A DNA stretch of 64,000 nucleotides, taken from NCBI RefSeq assembly GCF_012927745.1, contig NZ_JABBKX010000004.1:186001-250000 (forward strand), written 5' to 3'. Source of the DNA: Neoroseomonas marina. Its GTDB lineage: Bacteria; Pseudomonadota; Alphaproteobacteria; Acetobacterales; Acetobacteraceae. The translations under genes were made by a program, and so were the position numbers. The notes beneath the pieces were generated by a model, which made no database searches, was not told the DNA's origin, and saw only the letters and a program-made list of their open reading frames with translations. Numbering within the stretch: position 1 is the first letter of the stretch; every line of letters begins with the position of its first letter. This document shows, in pieces, positions 32,789 through 41,894 of this stretch.

Positions 32789-33604
32789 TCAGGCGGCTTC
32801 CGCGTGCCGATGCGGGGGCGGTTCGGCCAGACGGATACCGTCCCCGCCGGCGTCCATGACGCGGATCAGGGCGGTTTCGGCGGCGTCCATCGCCTCATCC
32901 AGCGTCGCACGGCCGATGCCCTGGTCGATCGCTGCGATGCCGATCGAAACGGTCATGCGGCTGCCGTCCATCGAGGGATGGGGCAGTCGCTCGGCGACCT
33001 GGGCGCGCAGGCGCTCGGCGAGGCGCTGGGCCGCCTCGGCGGCCGTGCCGGGCAGCATCGCCGCGACGACGGTCGGCGCCAGGTGGCCCGGCAGGTCCCC
33101 GGCCCGGGCGGTGTCGCGCAGCACGGCGGCAAGGTCGCGCAGCGCGTCCTCGGCGGTGGCGGGGCCGCGGCGGGCTTCGATATCCCCCAGGCCGTCGATC
33201 GCGACGGCGAGGATGGCGGCCGGCACGCCGTCCCGCCGGCAGCGCGCCATGGCCGGCGTCATCTGGGCGATGAAGGTCGAACGGTTGGGCAGGCCGGTGA
33301 CGGCGTTCTGATGGGCCGCGGCGGCGACGCGTCGCGAGGACCGATCCTGTCGCGCCAGGGCCCGCAGCAGGGCGATGAAGAAGACGATGGCGGCTGCGTC
33401 CGGCAGCAGCCGCAGCCAGGCTGCGCTCCCATAGGATGTGGTGCGCGCCGCCACGATCGCCAGGGCGGCGGCGATGCCGAGGACGCAGACGAGGAAACGC
33501 GAGCGCTCGAAGCGCCAGCGCCAGGCGGCGTAGGCCCCCGCGCCAGCAGCCAGGATCGCGCCGAGCGTGACCAACGTTCCGGCCAGTCCGGCGAGGCCGT
33601 TCAC
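32789..33604 (-). CDS. Membrane protein with a degenerate GGDEF domain
   Basis: 271 residues. Three hydrophobic segments within residues 5-90, then NAVTGLPNRSTF, the opening motif of GGDEF domains. Where GGDEF should be, the sequence reads HLAPTVVAAMLP, so the catalytic loop and the metal-binding acids are gone. The rest of the fold (TVSIGIAAIDQG, AMDAAETALIRV) is kept. It should not synthesise c-di-GMP; binding GTP or c-di-GMP, or protein contacts, is more likely. It ends 53 bp before the DsbA-family gene on the same strand. Confidence 0.85.
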   Translation of the reverse strand: MNGLAGLAGTLVTLGAILAAGAGAYAAWRWRFERSRFLVCVLGIAAALAIVAARTTSYGSAAWLRLLPDAAAIVFFIALLRALARQDRSSRRVAAAAHQNAVTGLPNRSTFIAQMTPAMARCRRDGVPAAILAVAIDGLGDIEARRGPATAEDALRDLAAVLRDTARAGDLPGHLAPTVVAAMLPGTAAEAAQRLAERLRAQVAERLPHPSMDGSRMTVSIGIAAIDQGIGRATLDEAMDAAETALIRVMDAGGDGIRLAEPPPHRHAEAA

Positions 33605-33719
33605 GCCAATCCTGCCGCATGCGGGGCGGGGTTCGCGGGCATCATGCTCGGAGGTTCACGGAGGTCGCGCATCGCTCGCACCGTGGCGGGGCTGCGGCAG
33701 TGTTGCAAGCGGAAGCCCG

Positions 33720-33809
33720 TGGCGGATGGGGTGGGATTCGAACCCACGGTGGGCGTGAACCCACGCCGGTTTTCAAGACCGGTGCCTTAAACCGCTCGGC
33801 CACCCATCC
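33720..33809 (-). tRNA. tRNA-Ser (anticodon UGA)
   Basis: Class II tRNA of 90 nt with acceptor GGATGGG/CCCATCC, anticodon stem CCGGT/ACCGG around CTTGAAA, a long variable arm (CGTGGG...CCCACC region), T-arm TGGG-TTCGAAT-CCCA and encoded CCA. Confidence 0.95.
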
Positions 33810-33817
33810 TGGCGAAG

Positions 33818-33839
33818 CGCCGGGGATTACTCCCCGGCG
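33818..33839 (-). other. Hairpin spanning the MmgE/PrpD stop codon, just upstream of tRNA-Ser
   Basis: CGCCGGGG and CCCCGGCG pair perfectly (8 bp) around a 6-nt loop that contains the TAA stop. It ends 9 nt before the tRNA-Ser 5' end. It could terminate the protein mRNA or guide processing of a joint transcript. Confidence 0.4.
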
Positions 33840-35227
33840 AGGCGCGCGGCCATCATCGGCGCACCGAGGCGCAGCATCCCGTGCACGTCGGACGCCTTGT
33901 CGAGGTTGAGCACCGCATCGGCCAGCTGCTTCGCGCGATCCGCGCCCAGCACCGCATCCGCGAGGCCATGGAACTTCGCGCGCAGTTCCTGCTCGGTCAG
34001 GAAGTTCGCGGGCTCGCCCTTCGGCACGTTGACTTTCTTCACGAAGGTCTGGCCGCGCGCCTTCACCGTCAGCTTGCCCGACATGTATTCGGGGAAGTCG
34101 GCTTCCACCTCGGCGTCTTCCTGCGGGAGGATCTTCCGCATCAGGGTGCGCAGGTCGGGATCCTGCAGCCAGGCGTAGGAATCCCAGCCGAAATGGCCGC
34201 GTGCCAGCGCGCAGGCCACGACGAAGGGGCCGGAGAACTGGCCGTCCACGATGTTCTGCGGGTTCTGCTTGTACTGCGTCGGCGCGCCGACCAGCAGCAT
34301 GCCCTTGTTGGGCAAGCCCATGGTCACGCTCTCGATCTCCTCGGCCTTGAGGCCGAGCTCGGCGCGCAGCGCGAGCGCCGCATCGACATTGGCGTGGCCG
34401 TAGCGGCAGGACGGATAGGGCTTCACCGCCGTCTCCATCAGCTCCCACTCGCTGCCGAGGCCCTGCAGCGCGCGCTCGGGCTTCGGGTTCGGGGCATAGG
34501 CACGAAGGAAGCCGGCGCGGCCTTCCAGCGCCTCTCCGGCGCCGCGGAAGCCTTCCCGCGCCAGGCAGGCGGCCGTCAGGCCGTTCAGCGCCGACCAGCC
34601 AACCTGGAAGCGCTTCGTCCACGCGCCGTTGTTGAGGAACTGCAGCGAGCCCGCCGCCTGGGACAGGGCAATGCCGAAGGCGCTTTCCACCTGCTCGGTG
34701 GACAGGCCGAAGACGCGGGCGGCAGCCGCCGCGCCGCCGAATGCGCCGCAGGTCGCGGTCGGGTGGTAGCCGCGCTCGTAGTGGTCGCCGCCGGGCAGGG
34801 AAAGCGCGAGGCGGCAGGTCACCTCATAGCCCGCGACGATCGCCGCGAGGACGGTCTTGCCGTCGGCGCCGACCATCTCCGCGGCGGCGAGCGCGGCCGG
34901 GATCACCGGGGCGCCGGGATGCAGCGTGCCGGCCGCGTGGGTGTCGTCGAAGTCGAGCGAATGCGCCGTGGTGCCGTTCACCAGCGCCGCGCCGGCCGGC
35001 GTGTAGCGCGCGGAGTCCCCGAACACCGCCGCCGACCCGGCCGCGAGGCCGAGCGACCGGACCGCGGCGAGCAGCGGGGCAGTGCTCTCGGTATCGTGAC
35101 GGCCGCGCAGCATGTTGCCGACGAGGTCGAGGACGAGGAAGCGCGTGCGCTCCTGCACTTCGGCGGGCAGGGTTTCGTAGCGGATCCCTGCGGTGAAAGC
35201 GGCGAGTTCGCGCGTTACGGCGGCCAT
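33827..35227 (-). CDS. MmgE/PrpD family protein
   Basis: 466 residues, the family length. The all-helical N-terminal domain holds NGTTAHSLDFDDTHAAGTLHPGAPVIPAAL, the diagnostic His/Asp-rich motif of 2-methylcitrate dehydratase-like proteins, then RGYHPTATCGAFGGAAAAARVFGL; the C-terminal half has YPSCRYGHANVDAAL and KARGQTF. Family members dehydrate 2-methylcitrate or related hydroxy acids. No methylcitrate-cycle gene is nearby, so the substrate is uncertain. The start MAAVTRELAAF is preceded by GGAGGA. Confidence 0.9.
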   Translation of the reverse strand: MAAVTRELAAFTAGIRYETLPAEVQERTRFLVLDLVGNMLRGRHDTESTAPLLAAVRSLGLAAGSAAVFGDSARYTPAGAALVNGTTAHSLDFDDTHAAGTLHPGAPVIPAALAAAEMVGADGKTVLAAIVAGYEVTCRLALSLPGGDHYERGYHPTATCGAFGGAAAAARVFGLSTEQVESAFGIALSQAAGSLQFLNNGAWTKRFQVGWSALNGLTAACLAREGFRGAGEALEGRAGFLRAYAPNPKPERALQGLGSEWELMETAVKPYPSCRYGHANVDAALALRAELGLKAEEIESVTMGLPNKGMLLVGAPTQYKQNPQNIVDGQFSGPFVVACALARGHFGWDSYAWLQDPDLRTLMRKILPQEDAEVEADFPEYMSGKLTVKARGQTFVKKVNVPKGEPANFLTEQELRAKFHGLADAVLGADRAKQLADAVLNLDKASDVHGMLRLGAPMMAARLAGE

Positions 35228-35317
35228 GGCGTTGTCCTCCAGTCAGGGGACCGAGCTTAAGCGTAGGGGCGACCGCGGCCAAGGCGCCCACACTTCGTTT
35301 GCGTCGAGGGGCGCCGC

Positions 35318-36358
35318 ATGGCACCTCCTGTGGCCATGATCCCGCGCCGAATCTTCCTGGCCGCTGCACCGCTCGCCGGCTGCACCGCCGCCGCGACGCC
35401 CTCCGCGCCCCCGGCCCCCATTGCTGCGGCCACCCCGGTCGAGCCGCCGATGACCTCGGTCTCGAGCGTGCCCTTCGACCGCTTCGTCGACGGGGTGAAG
35501 ACCGAGGCGCGCCGACGCGGCATCTCTCAGACGACCCTGGCCGCGGCGTTCAGCGGCGTGCGCCCGAATCAGCGGGTCATCGAGCTTGACCGCCGCCAGG
35601 CGGAAGGCGGGCTGCAATGGGAGGATTACCGGGACCGCATCATGGTCTCGCCGACCCGCGTGCAGAACGGCCGCCGCAACTATCTCGAGAACGCCGACCT
35701 GCTGCGGCGGATCGAGCAGCGCTTCCGCGTGTCCCCCAGCATTATCGTCGCGATCTGGGGCGTCGAGACGAACTTCGGCGGCAACACCGGCGGCTTCAAG
35801 GTGGTCGAGGCGCTGGCGACCCTCGCGTGGGAAGGGCGCCGCGCGGCCTATTTCCGCACCGAGTTGTTCGCCGCGCTGAAGATCCTCGAGGACGGCCACA
35901 TCCGCACCGACCGGATGACGGGCTCCTGGGCCGGCGCGATGGGGCAGCCGCAGTTCATGCCGACCAATTTCGAGCGCCTCGCGGTCGACTTCGACGGCGA
36001 CGGGCGGCGCGACATCTGGGACAGCAAGGCGGATGCGCTCGCCTCCATCGCCAATTACTTCGCCCGCAACGGCTGGCGGGATGGGGAGCCCTGGGGCCTC
36101 GCCGTCACCCCGCCGCCGGGCTTCAGTGCCGCCGGGGCCGACACCTCCATGCGGCCCATGCGCGATTTCGCCCGCATGGGCTTCCGGACCGAGGCCGGCC
36201 GTCCGCTGCCCGACGGGCCGGATGCGCAGGTGGTGTTGCCCAACCGGGGCAACGGCCAGGTCTTCCTCGGCCATCACAACCTGCGGGTCATCCGCCGCTA
36301 CAACTCGCCGGTGAATTACGGCCTCGCGGTCGGGCTGCTGTCGGACCGGGTGGGGTGA
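35318..36358 (+). CDS. Lytic murein transglycosylase, MltB type lipoprotein
   Basis: 346 residues; GAGGGG 6 nt before this ATG favours it over an ATG six codons later. Signal peptide with lipobox PLAGC (Cys22), so an outer-membrane lipoprotein. Glu150 in AIWGVETNFGG is the catalytic glutamate of MltB/SltB enzymes; GAMGQPQFMPTNF and the DIWDSKADALASIANYF stretch complete the family pattern. It cleaves peptidoglycan glycan strands to 1,6-anhydro ends. Its stop overlaps the start of the RlpA-like gene. Confidence 0.93.
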   Translation: MAPPVAMIPRRIFLAAAPLAGCTAAATPSAPPAPIAAATPVEPPMTSVSSVPFDRFVDGVKTEARRRGISQTTLAAAFSGVRPNQRVIELDRRQAEGGLQWEDYRDRIMVSPTRVQNGRRNYLENADLLRRIEQRFRVSPSIIVAIWGVETNFGGNTGGFKVVEALATLAWEGRRAAYFRTELFAALKILEDGHIRTDRMTGSWAGAMGQPQFMPTNFERLAVDFDGDGRRDIWDSKADALASIANYFARNGWRDGEPWGLAVTPPPGFSAAGADTSMRPMRDFARMGFRTEAGRPLPDGPDAQVVLPNRGNGQVFLGHHNLRVIRRYNSPVNYGLAVGLLSDRVG

Positions 36359-37218
36359 GGGCGCTCCTCCTCGCCGGCCTTCTGCTGGCCGGCTGCAGCG
36401 GACCCGCCCCGCGCTACGTTGTCGGCGAGCCCTACCGGATGGGCGGGGTATGGTCCTACCCGCGGGAGGATTTCTCCCTGACCGAGACCGGCCTGGCGAC
36501 CCGCCAGGCAGGGCCTGGGTGGAACGCGACCACGGCGAATGGCGAGGCGTGGAGTGGATCCCGCGCTCTGGCCGCGCACCGGACATTGCAGTTGCCGGCG
36601 GTCGTGACCGTGACGAACCTCGAGAACGGGCGGTCGCTGACCCTGCGCGTCAATGACCGCGGACCGGTGAACCCCGGCCGGGTCATCGGGCTGTCCGACC
36701 GCGCGGCCGACCTGCTGGGCGTGCCAGCGGGCGCGGCGACCCAGGTCCGCCTGGCAGTGGACGGCGACCGGAGCCGGGCGCTGTCCGATGCGGTGCCGGG
36801 GCGCGAGGTGCCCCGCGTGGCGATCGAGACGGCGCCGCGCGCGGCGGTCGCGGCCGAAAGCCTCGAACCCCCGCCCGGTGCCCGGTCGTCGGGATCCGTG
36901 GCCCCCGTCGCAACGCGCGTCGCCGCCGAGGAGGCCCCGGCGGCCCGCCCACGCGATGTCGCTCTGCCGGAGACGGTCTCGCAGGGATCGCCCCAGCCGG
37001 GCAGGCTCTATGTCGAGCTCGGTACCCTCTCGCGGCCGGACTCGGCGCAGCGACTCGCGGCCCGCGTGCCGGGCGCGCGCATCGAGACCATCGGCACACG
37101 GCGCGATCGCCAGTACCGCGTCCGGCTCGGCCCGTATCCAGATGTAACGGGGGCCGACGCGGCGCTTGAGCGGAGCCTGTCCGCAGGCGTATCCGGAGCG
37201 CGCATCCTGGTGGACTGA
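36355..37218 (+). CDS. rlpA: RlpA-like septal ring lytic transglycosylase with SPOR domain
   Basis: 287 residues from a GTG overlapping the upstream stop (GTGA). Lipobox LLAGC puts the lipid on Cys14. A double-psi beta-barrel (residues 45-140) has TTANGEAWSG, the His of AAHRTLQLP and the Asp of VNDRGPV, the catalytic-site residues of RlpA. An Ala/Pro-rich linker leads to a SPOR domain (RLYVELGTLSR ... RQYRVRLGPYPD), which binds denuded glycan at the septum. The C-terminal SPOR unit and the MltB neighbour indicate a division-related cell-wall group. Confidence 0.88.
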   Translation: MRALLLAGLLLAGCSGPAPRYVVGEPYRMGGVWSYPREDFSLTETGLATRQAGPGWNATTANGEAWSGSRALAAHRTLQLPAVVTVTNLENGRSLTLRVNDRGPVNPGRVIGLSDRAADLLGVPAGAATQVRLAVDGDRSRALSDAVPGREVPRVAIETAPRAAVAAESLEPPPGARSSGSVAPVATRVAAEEAPAARPRDVALPETVSQGSPQPGRLYVELGTLSRPDSAQRLAARVPGARIETIGTRRDRQYRVRLGPYPDVTGADAALERSLSAGVSGARILVD

Positions 37219-37249
37219 CATGGCCGCCGATTCGATGGGGGTTGCGGAC

Positions 37250-38464
37250 ATGACCGATCGCCGAACGATCCTGCTGGGCACGCTCGGTGCGACGCTCGCG
37301 ACGCCGGCGCTCGCGCAGCGCGGCGCACAGCCGCAAGGCCGGCGTCAGGCCGCGGCCGCACGGCCGCCCGGCGCCCCCGCCGACACGCCGCTCGGGCCGC
37401 TCGACGTGCAGGCGCGCCAGGCGATCATGGTCGACTTCTCGACAGGGGCGACGCTGCTCGAGAAGAATGCGGACGAGCGCATGGCGCCGTCCTCCATGTC
37501 CAAGCTGATGACGATGTATGTCGTCTTCGAGAAGCTGAAGGCCGGGCAGCTGCAGCTCGACCAGATGCTGCCGGTCAGCGAGCGCGCCTGGCGCATGGGC
37601 GGGTCCAAGATGTTCGTGGACCTCGGCGCCCAGGTGAGGGTCGACGACCTGATCCGCGGCGTCATCGTTCAATCAGGCAACGATGCGTGCATCGTGCTGG
37701 CCGAGGCGATCAGTGGCAGCGAGCAGCAATTCGCCGAACTGCTGAACGAAACGGGCCGCCGCATCGGCCTGCAGAACAGCACCTTCCGCAATGCCACCGG
37801 CTGGCCCGATCCGGAACACCGTACGACATGCCGGGATCTCTCGATCCTGGCCCGGCGGATCATCTCCGACTTCCCGGAATACTTCCCGTACTACAACGAA
37901 AGGTCCTTCCGGTTTAACAATATTTCCCAGGACAACCGGAACCCGCTCCTGTCGCGGGTCGCAGGAGCGGATGGACTCAAAACCGGGCACACCGAGGAAG
38001 CGGGCTACGGCCTGACCGGAACCGTGAAGCGCGGCGACCGCCGCGTGATCATGGTGGTGAACGGCCTGCCCTCGATGCGTGCCCGCGCCGAGGAAAGCGA
38101 GCGGCTGATGGAATGGGCTTTCCGCGAGTTCGAGGCAGTTGTCCTGTTCCGGGCCCAGGACACGATCGAGGAAGTACCGGTCTACCTCGGCGAGCGGTCC
38201 AAGGTGCCGATGGTGGGCGGACGCGACCTGGTGCTGACCCTGCCGCGGCAGTGGCGGTCCCGCCTGCAGGTGCGCCTGCGCTACGACGCCCCGCTGACGG
38301 CGCCGATCGCGCGGGGGCAGCAGATCGGCGAGATGATGGTCGGCGGGCAAGGCGTGCCGGAACTGCGGGTGCCGCTGATGGCCGGGGCGGATGTGGAACG
38401 GCTCGGGCTCGTCTCACGCATCCCCGCGGTGGTGAGCCGGATGGTCTTCGGCGCCCGCACCTGA
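37250..38464 (+). CDS. D-alanyl-D-alanine carboxypeptidase (DacA/PBP5-6 type)
   Basis: 404 residues with a start that places a signal peptide at once (TDRRTILLGTLGATLATPALAQ); an ATG 30 nt upstream, 1 nt past the rlpA stop, is an alternative. Penicillin-binding motifs are complete: SMSK (Ser82-Lys85), SGN (142-144) and KTG (244-246). The C-terminal beta domain (300-390) is present; the end (SRIPAVVSRMVFGART) could form an amphipathic membrane helix. It trims pentapeptides in periplasmic peptidoglycan. It is the third cell-wall gene in a row and is followed by tmk. Confidence 0.95.
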   Translation: MTDRRTILLGTLGATLATPALAQRGAQPQGRRQAAAARPPGAPADTPLGPLDVQARQAIMVDFSTGATLLEKNADERMAPSSMSKLMTMYVVFEKLKAGQLQLDQMLPVSERAWRMGGSKMFVDLGAQVRVDDLIRGVIVQSGNDACIVLAEAISGSEQQFAELLNETGRRIGLQNSTFRNATGWPDPEHRTTCRDLSILARRIISDFPEYFPYYNERSFRFNNISQDNRNPLLSRVAGADGLKTGHTEEAGYGLTGTVKRGDRRVIMVVNGLPSMRARAEESERLMEWAFREFEAVVLFRAQDTIEEVPVYLGERSKVPMVGGRDLVLTLPRQWRSRLQVRLRYDAPLTAPIARGQQIGEMMVGGQGVPELRVPLMAGADVERLGLVSRIPAVVSRMVFGART

Positions 38465-38507
38465 AGGCGGGTTTCCCAGCGGCGCGGAGTGCGGCATTCC
38501 TGCGGGC

Positions 38508-39134
38508 ATGATTGCGCGCGGACGGTTCATCACGCTCGAGGGCGGAGAGGGCGCGGGGAAGTCCACCCAATCCCGTCGGCTGGCCTCGGCGCTCGCCGCG
38601 GCCGGGCTGCCCGTGTTGCGCACCCGCGAACCCGGCGGCACGCCCGGGGCGGAACGGATCCGCGACCTTCTGCTCAGCCACGGTCCCTGGGAGACGGTCG
38701 CCGAGGCCATGCTGCATTTCGCCGCGCGCCGGGAGCACGTCGCGCGCGTCATCCGCCCGTTCGTCGAGGCCGGGGGCTGGGTGGTCTGCGACCGCTTCGC
38801 CGATTCGACCCTGGCCTACCAGGGCGCGCAGGGCCTGCCACGCGAGGTCTGGGCGCGGCTTGCGGATGTGGCGCTGGAAGGGTTCGGGCCGGACCTGACG
38901 CTGGTGCTGGACCTGCCGGTCGAGGCGGGCATCGCGCGCGCGGCGGCGCGCAGCAGTGCCGACCGCTACGAGCGGATGGGCGCGGCTTTCCACCGGCGGG
39001 TGCGGGAGGGGTTCCTCGCGATCGCGGCCGCTGAGCCGCAACGCTGCGCTGTGATCGATGCAGGTGCGGGGGCGGAGGCGGTGTTCGCGGCGGTCGCGGG
39101 GACTGTGCGCGAACGGCTTGGGGCAGCGCTGTGA
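38508..39134 (+). CDS. tmk: Thymidylate kinase
   Basis: 208 residues. P-loop EGGEGAGKST, the DRFADSTLAYQGAQG motif that holds the dTMP-binding Arg, and RYERM in the lid. It phosphorylates dTMP to dTDP. The pair tmk-holB is a common order in proteobacteria; here a 139-bp inverted repeat lies between the two. Confidence 0.95.
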   Translation: MIARGRFITLEGGEGAGKSTQSRRLASALAAAGLPVLRTREPGGTPGAERIRDLLLSHGPWETVAEAMLHFAARREHVARVIRPFVEAGGWVVCDRFADSTLAYQGAQGLPREVWARLADVALEGFGPDLTLVLDLPVEAGIARAAARSSADRYERMGAAFHRRVREGFLAIAAAEPQRCAVIDAGAGAEAVFAAVAGTVRERLGAAL

Positions 39135-39136
39135 CC

Positions 39137-39275
39137 GGAGGGGCGCCGCCCCTCCGGGCCTCCCCGCCAAAGGCCCGGAGGCCTTTGGAAACCGATACTT
39201 ACGGGCCCCAAATCACGGTTCCCGAAGGCCCTTCGGCCTTTGGCGGGGTGGGTCCGGGAGGGGCGGCGCCCCTCC
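39137..39275. repeat. Complex inverted repeat between tmk and holB
   Basis: Two blocks are repeated in inverted order: a 19-nt block (39137-39155 and 39257-39275), itself palindromic, and a 14-nt block CCCCGCCAAAGGCC (39162-39175 with 39235-39248). They are separated by 6 and 8 nt in the two arms. Inside the left arm CCAAAGGCC-CGGA-GGCCTTTGG forms a further perfect 9-bp hairpin. It looks like a dispersed palindromic (REP-like) unit; no coding capacity is seen. Confidence 0.75.
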
Positions 39276-39285
39276 CGCTGCGCCC

Positions 39286-40287
39286 ATGACCGATCCGCGC
39301 TCCACGCCCGACTTGGCAGGCCACGACGAGGCCGCGCGCGCCCTCGAAGCCGCTGCCCGTTCCGGCCGCCTGCACCATGCCTGGCTGCTGTGCGGCCCGC
39401 CCGGCATCGGCAAGGCGACGCTCGCCTGGCGCTTCGCGCGGTGGTTGCTGGCGGGCATGCCCGAGGGGCCGTCGCCGCTCTATGTGGACCCCGCCAGTTC
39501 CGTCTTCCGTCGCGTCGCCGCCGACACCCATGCCGACTGCTTCACCCTGGAGCCGAACACCGGCGACCGGGGCACCAAGCGCGTGCTGCGCGTCGAGGAC
39601 GCCCGCGAGGCTGTCCGCTTCCTGACCCAGACGGCGGCCGAGGGCGGCTGGCGCGTCGTGGTGATGGACGAGGCTGAGCGCGCCGACCAGGCCGCTGTGC
39701 AGAACACGCTGCTCAAGACACTCGAGGAGCCGCCGCCGCGGACGGTGCTGCTGCTCGTCTGCTCGGCGCCGCAGCGGCTGCTGCCGACGATCCGCAGCCG
39801 CTGCCGTCGGCTCGACCTCAATCCGCTCGCCCCGGGCGAGATGGAGGCCCTGCTCGCCCGCCTGCTGCCGGAGACGGGCAAGGCGGAGCGCGCGCGGCTC
39901 GCGGTGCTGGCGCAGGGCTCGCCGGGCCGCGCGCTGGCGCTGGCCGAGGCGGGCGGGCTCGAACTGCAGGCGATGGTGGACAAGACGCTCGGGGCGCTCG
40001 CGAAGGGCGACCCGCCGCGGGACCAAGCGCTGGCGGATCGGCTCGCGATGGACCGCACGGGCGGCGCCTTCGGGATCTTCATGGGGCTGCTGCGCGGGAC
40101 GATCGCCGGTGCGCTGCGCGACGCCGCGCGGGGGCAGGCCGCACCGGCCTGGCTCGCCCGCCATCCGCTTGCCGTCTGGGCGTCGCTGTGGGATAGGCTC
40201 GGCACCCTCGCGGACGATACCGAGCGGTTGAACCTCGACCGCAAGCAGGCCGTGCTCACGGGCCTTTCCTGGCTCGCGCGCCCCTGA
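39286..40287 (+). CDS. holB: DNA polymerase III delta-prime subunit
   Basis: 333 residues. AAA+ fold with GPPGIGKAT P-loop, VVVMDEAERADQAAVQNTLLKTLEEPPPRT and the SRC motif RSRCRRLDL typical of clamp-loader subunits. It is part of the gamma complex that opens the beta clamp. The zinc-module cysteines usually found near residue 50-65 of delta-prime are absent. The ATG comes 10 nt after the inverted repeat. metG follows after 32 bp. Confidence 0.92.
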   Translation: MTDPRSTPDLAGHDEAARALEAAARSGRLHHAWLLCGPPGIGKATLAWRFARWLLAGMPEGPSPLYVDPASSVFRRVAADTHADCFTLEPNTGDRGTKRVLRVEDAREAVRFLTQTAAEGGWRVVVMDEAERADQAAVQNTLLKTLEEPPPRTVLLLVCSAPQRLLPTIRSRCRRLDLNPLAPGEMEALLARLLPETGKAERARLAVLAQGSPGRALALAEAGGLELQAMVDKTLGALAKGDPPRDQALADRLAMDRTGGAFGIFMGLLRGTIAGALRDAARGQAAPAWLARHPLAVWASLWDRLGTLADDTERLNLDRKQAVLTGLSWLARP

Positions 40288-40319
40288 ACGGAGCGGCCGG
40301 ACCTCTCACCGGACAGCCC

Positions 40320-41894
40320 ATGGCGAAGCCACCGATCTACTACACCACGCCGATCTATTACGTGAACGACAAGCCCCATATCGGGCACGCGTACACCTCG
40401 CTCGCGACCGACGTGCTAGCGCGCTTCAAGCGGCTGGACGGGCACGAGGTCTTCTTCCTGACCGGCACCGACGAGCACGGCCAGAAGGTCGAGAAGGCGG
40501 CGAAGGACGCCGGCGAGGACCCGCAGGCCTTCACGGATCGCGTCAGCCAGGCCTTCCGCGACCTGACGGTCACGATGGGCTTTTCCAACGACGACTTCAT
40601 CCGCACCACCGAACCGCGCCACAAGGCGGCCTGCGTCGCGCTGTGGAAGGTGCTGGCGGAGCGCGGCGAGATCTACCTCGGTGACTACGAGGGCTGGTAC
40701 GCCGTTCGCGATGAAGCATTTTACGGCCCGGACGAGCTGACCGAACGCGACGGCGTGAAGTACGCGCCATCGGGCGCGCCGGTGGAGTGGGTGAGGGAGC
40801 CGTCCTACTTCTTCCGCCTGTCGAAGTGGCTCCCGGAACTGCTGCGCCGCTTCGACCTGTCGGACGGCGACCCCGAGCGTATCGACATCCAGCCCGAGAG
40901 CCGGCGGAACGAGGTGCGCGCCTTCGTCGCCCAGGGGCTGAAGGACTTCGCCGGCAAGCCGGAGAAGCTTGATCTTTCGGTCTCCCGCACCTCCTTCACC
41001 TGGGGCGTGAAGGTGCCGGGGGACGAGGCGCATGTGATGTATGTCTGGGTCGATGCCCTGACGAACTACATCACCGCCGCTGGCTACCCCGACACGACGA
41101 ATCCGCGCTGGAAGTTCTGGCCGGCCGACGTGCATTTCGTCGGCAAGGACATCGTGCGGTTCCACACCATCTACTGGCCGGCGATGCTGCTCGCCGCCGG
41201 GCTGGCGCCACCGAAGCGAGTCTTCGCGCATGGCTGGTGGACCAACGAGGGCCAGAAGATCAGCAAGTCGCTGGGCAACGTGATCGACCCGGTGTCGCTG
41301 GTGGAGGAATACGGGCTCGATCCGGTGCGCTACTTCCTGCTGCGGGAAGTGCCCTTCGGCCAGGATGGAGATTTTGCGCGCAAGGCGCTGATCAACCGGC
41401 TGAACGGCGAACTGGCGGACGCGCTGGGCAACCTCGCGAACCGGACGCTGTCGCTGATCCAGCGGAACTGCGAGGGAAAGCTGCCGGCGGCCGCCGCACG
41501 GACCGAGGAGGACGGGGAGCTGTTCGCCTCGGTCGACGCTCTCGCCGAGACGGTGCGCAAGCAACTGGACCAGCAGCATTTCCACATCGCGCTCGAGACC
41601 ATCTTCGCGAGCGTGCGCGAGGCCAACGGCTACATCACCAAGATGGCGCCCTGGGCGCTGAAGAAGACCGATGTGGTGCGGATGGCGGCGGTGCTGCGGC
41701 ACCTGCACACGGCGCTGCGGACCTACGCAACGCTGCTGCAGCCCTTCATGCCGACGACCATGGCCGCGCTGCTCGACCAGCTCGCCGTGCCGGCGGGGGC
41801 GCGGGACATCGCCGCCCTCGGCAAGCCGATGGCCGATGGCGTCGCCCTGCCGCCGCCCACGCCGCTGTTCCGCAAGATCGAGCTGCCGGCCTGA
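40320..41894 (+). CDS. metG: Methionyl-tRNA synthetase
   Basis: 524 residues. HIGH is present (PHIGHAY, near residue 20), KISKS replaces KMSKS (near 313). The zinc-knuckle region reads EAFYGPDEL without cysteines, so this is the short, zinc-free form, and no C-terminal dimerisation domain is attached. It charges tRNA-Met. The stop overlaps the start of tatD by one base (TGATG). Confidence 0.96.
   Translation: MAKPPIYYTTPIYYVNDKPHIGHAYTSLATDVLARFKRLDGHEVFFLTGTDEHGQKVEKAAKDAGEDPQAFTDRVSQAFRDLTVTMGFSNDDFIRTTEPRHKAACVALWKVLAERGEIYLGDYEGWYAVRDEAFYGPDELTERDGVKYAPSGAPVEWVREPSYFFRLSKWLPELLRRFDLSDGDPERIDIQPESRRNEVRAFVAQGLKDFAGKPEKLDLSVSRTSFTWGVKVPGDEAHVMYVWVDALTNYITAAGYPDTTNPRWKFWPADVHFVGKDIVRFHTIYWPAMLLAAGLAPPKRVFAHGWWTNEGQKISKSLGNVIDPVSLVEEYGLDPVRYFLLREVPFGQDGDFARKALINRLNGELADALGNLANRTLSLIQRNCEGKLPAAAARTEEDGELFASVDALAETVRKQLDQQHFHIALETIFASVREANGYITKMAPWALKKTDVVRMAAVLRHLHTALRTYATLLQPFMPTTMAALLDQLAVPAGARDIAALGKPMADGVALPPPTPLFRKIELPA

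Noticed and set aside
33567-33909. Short frames reading through tRNA-Ser (GWDSNPRW-like ends)
   Set aside because: Again false translations of the tRNA antisense strand.
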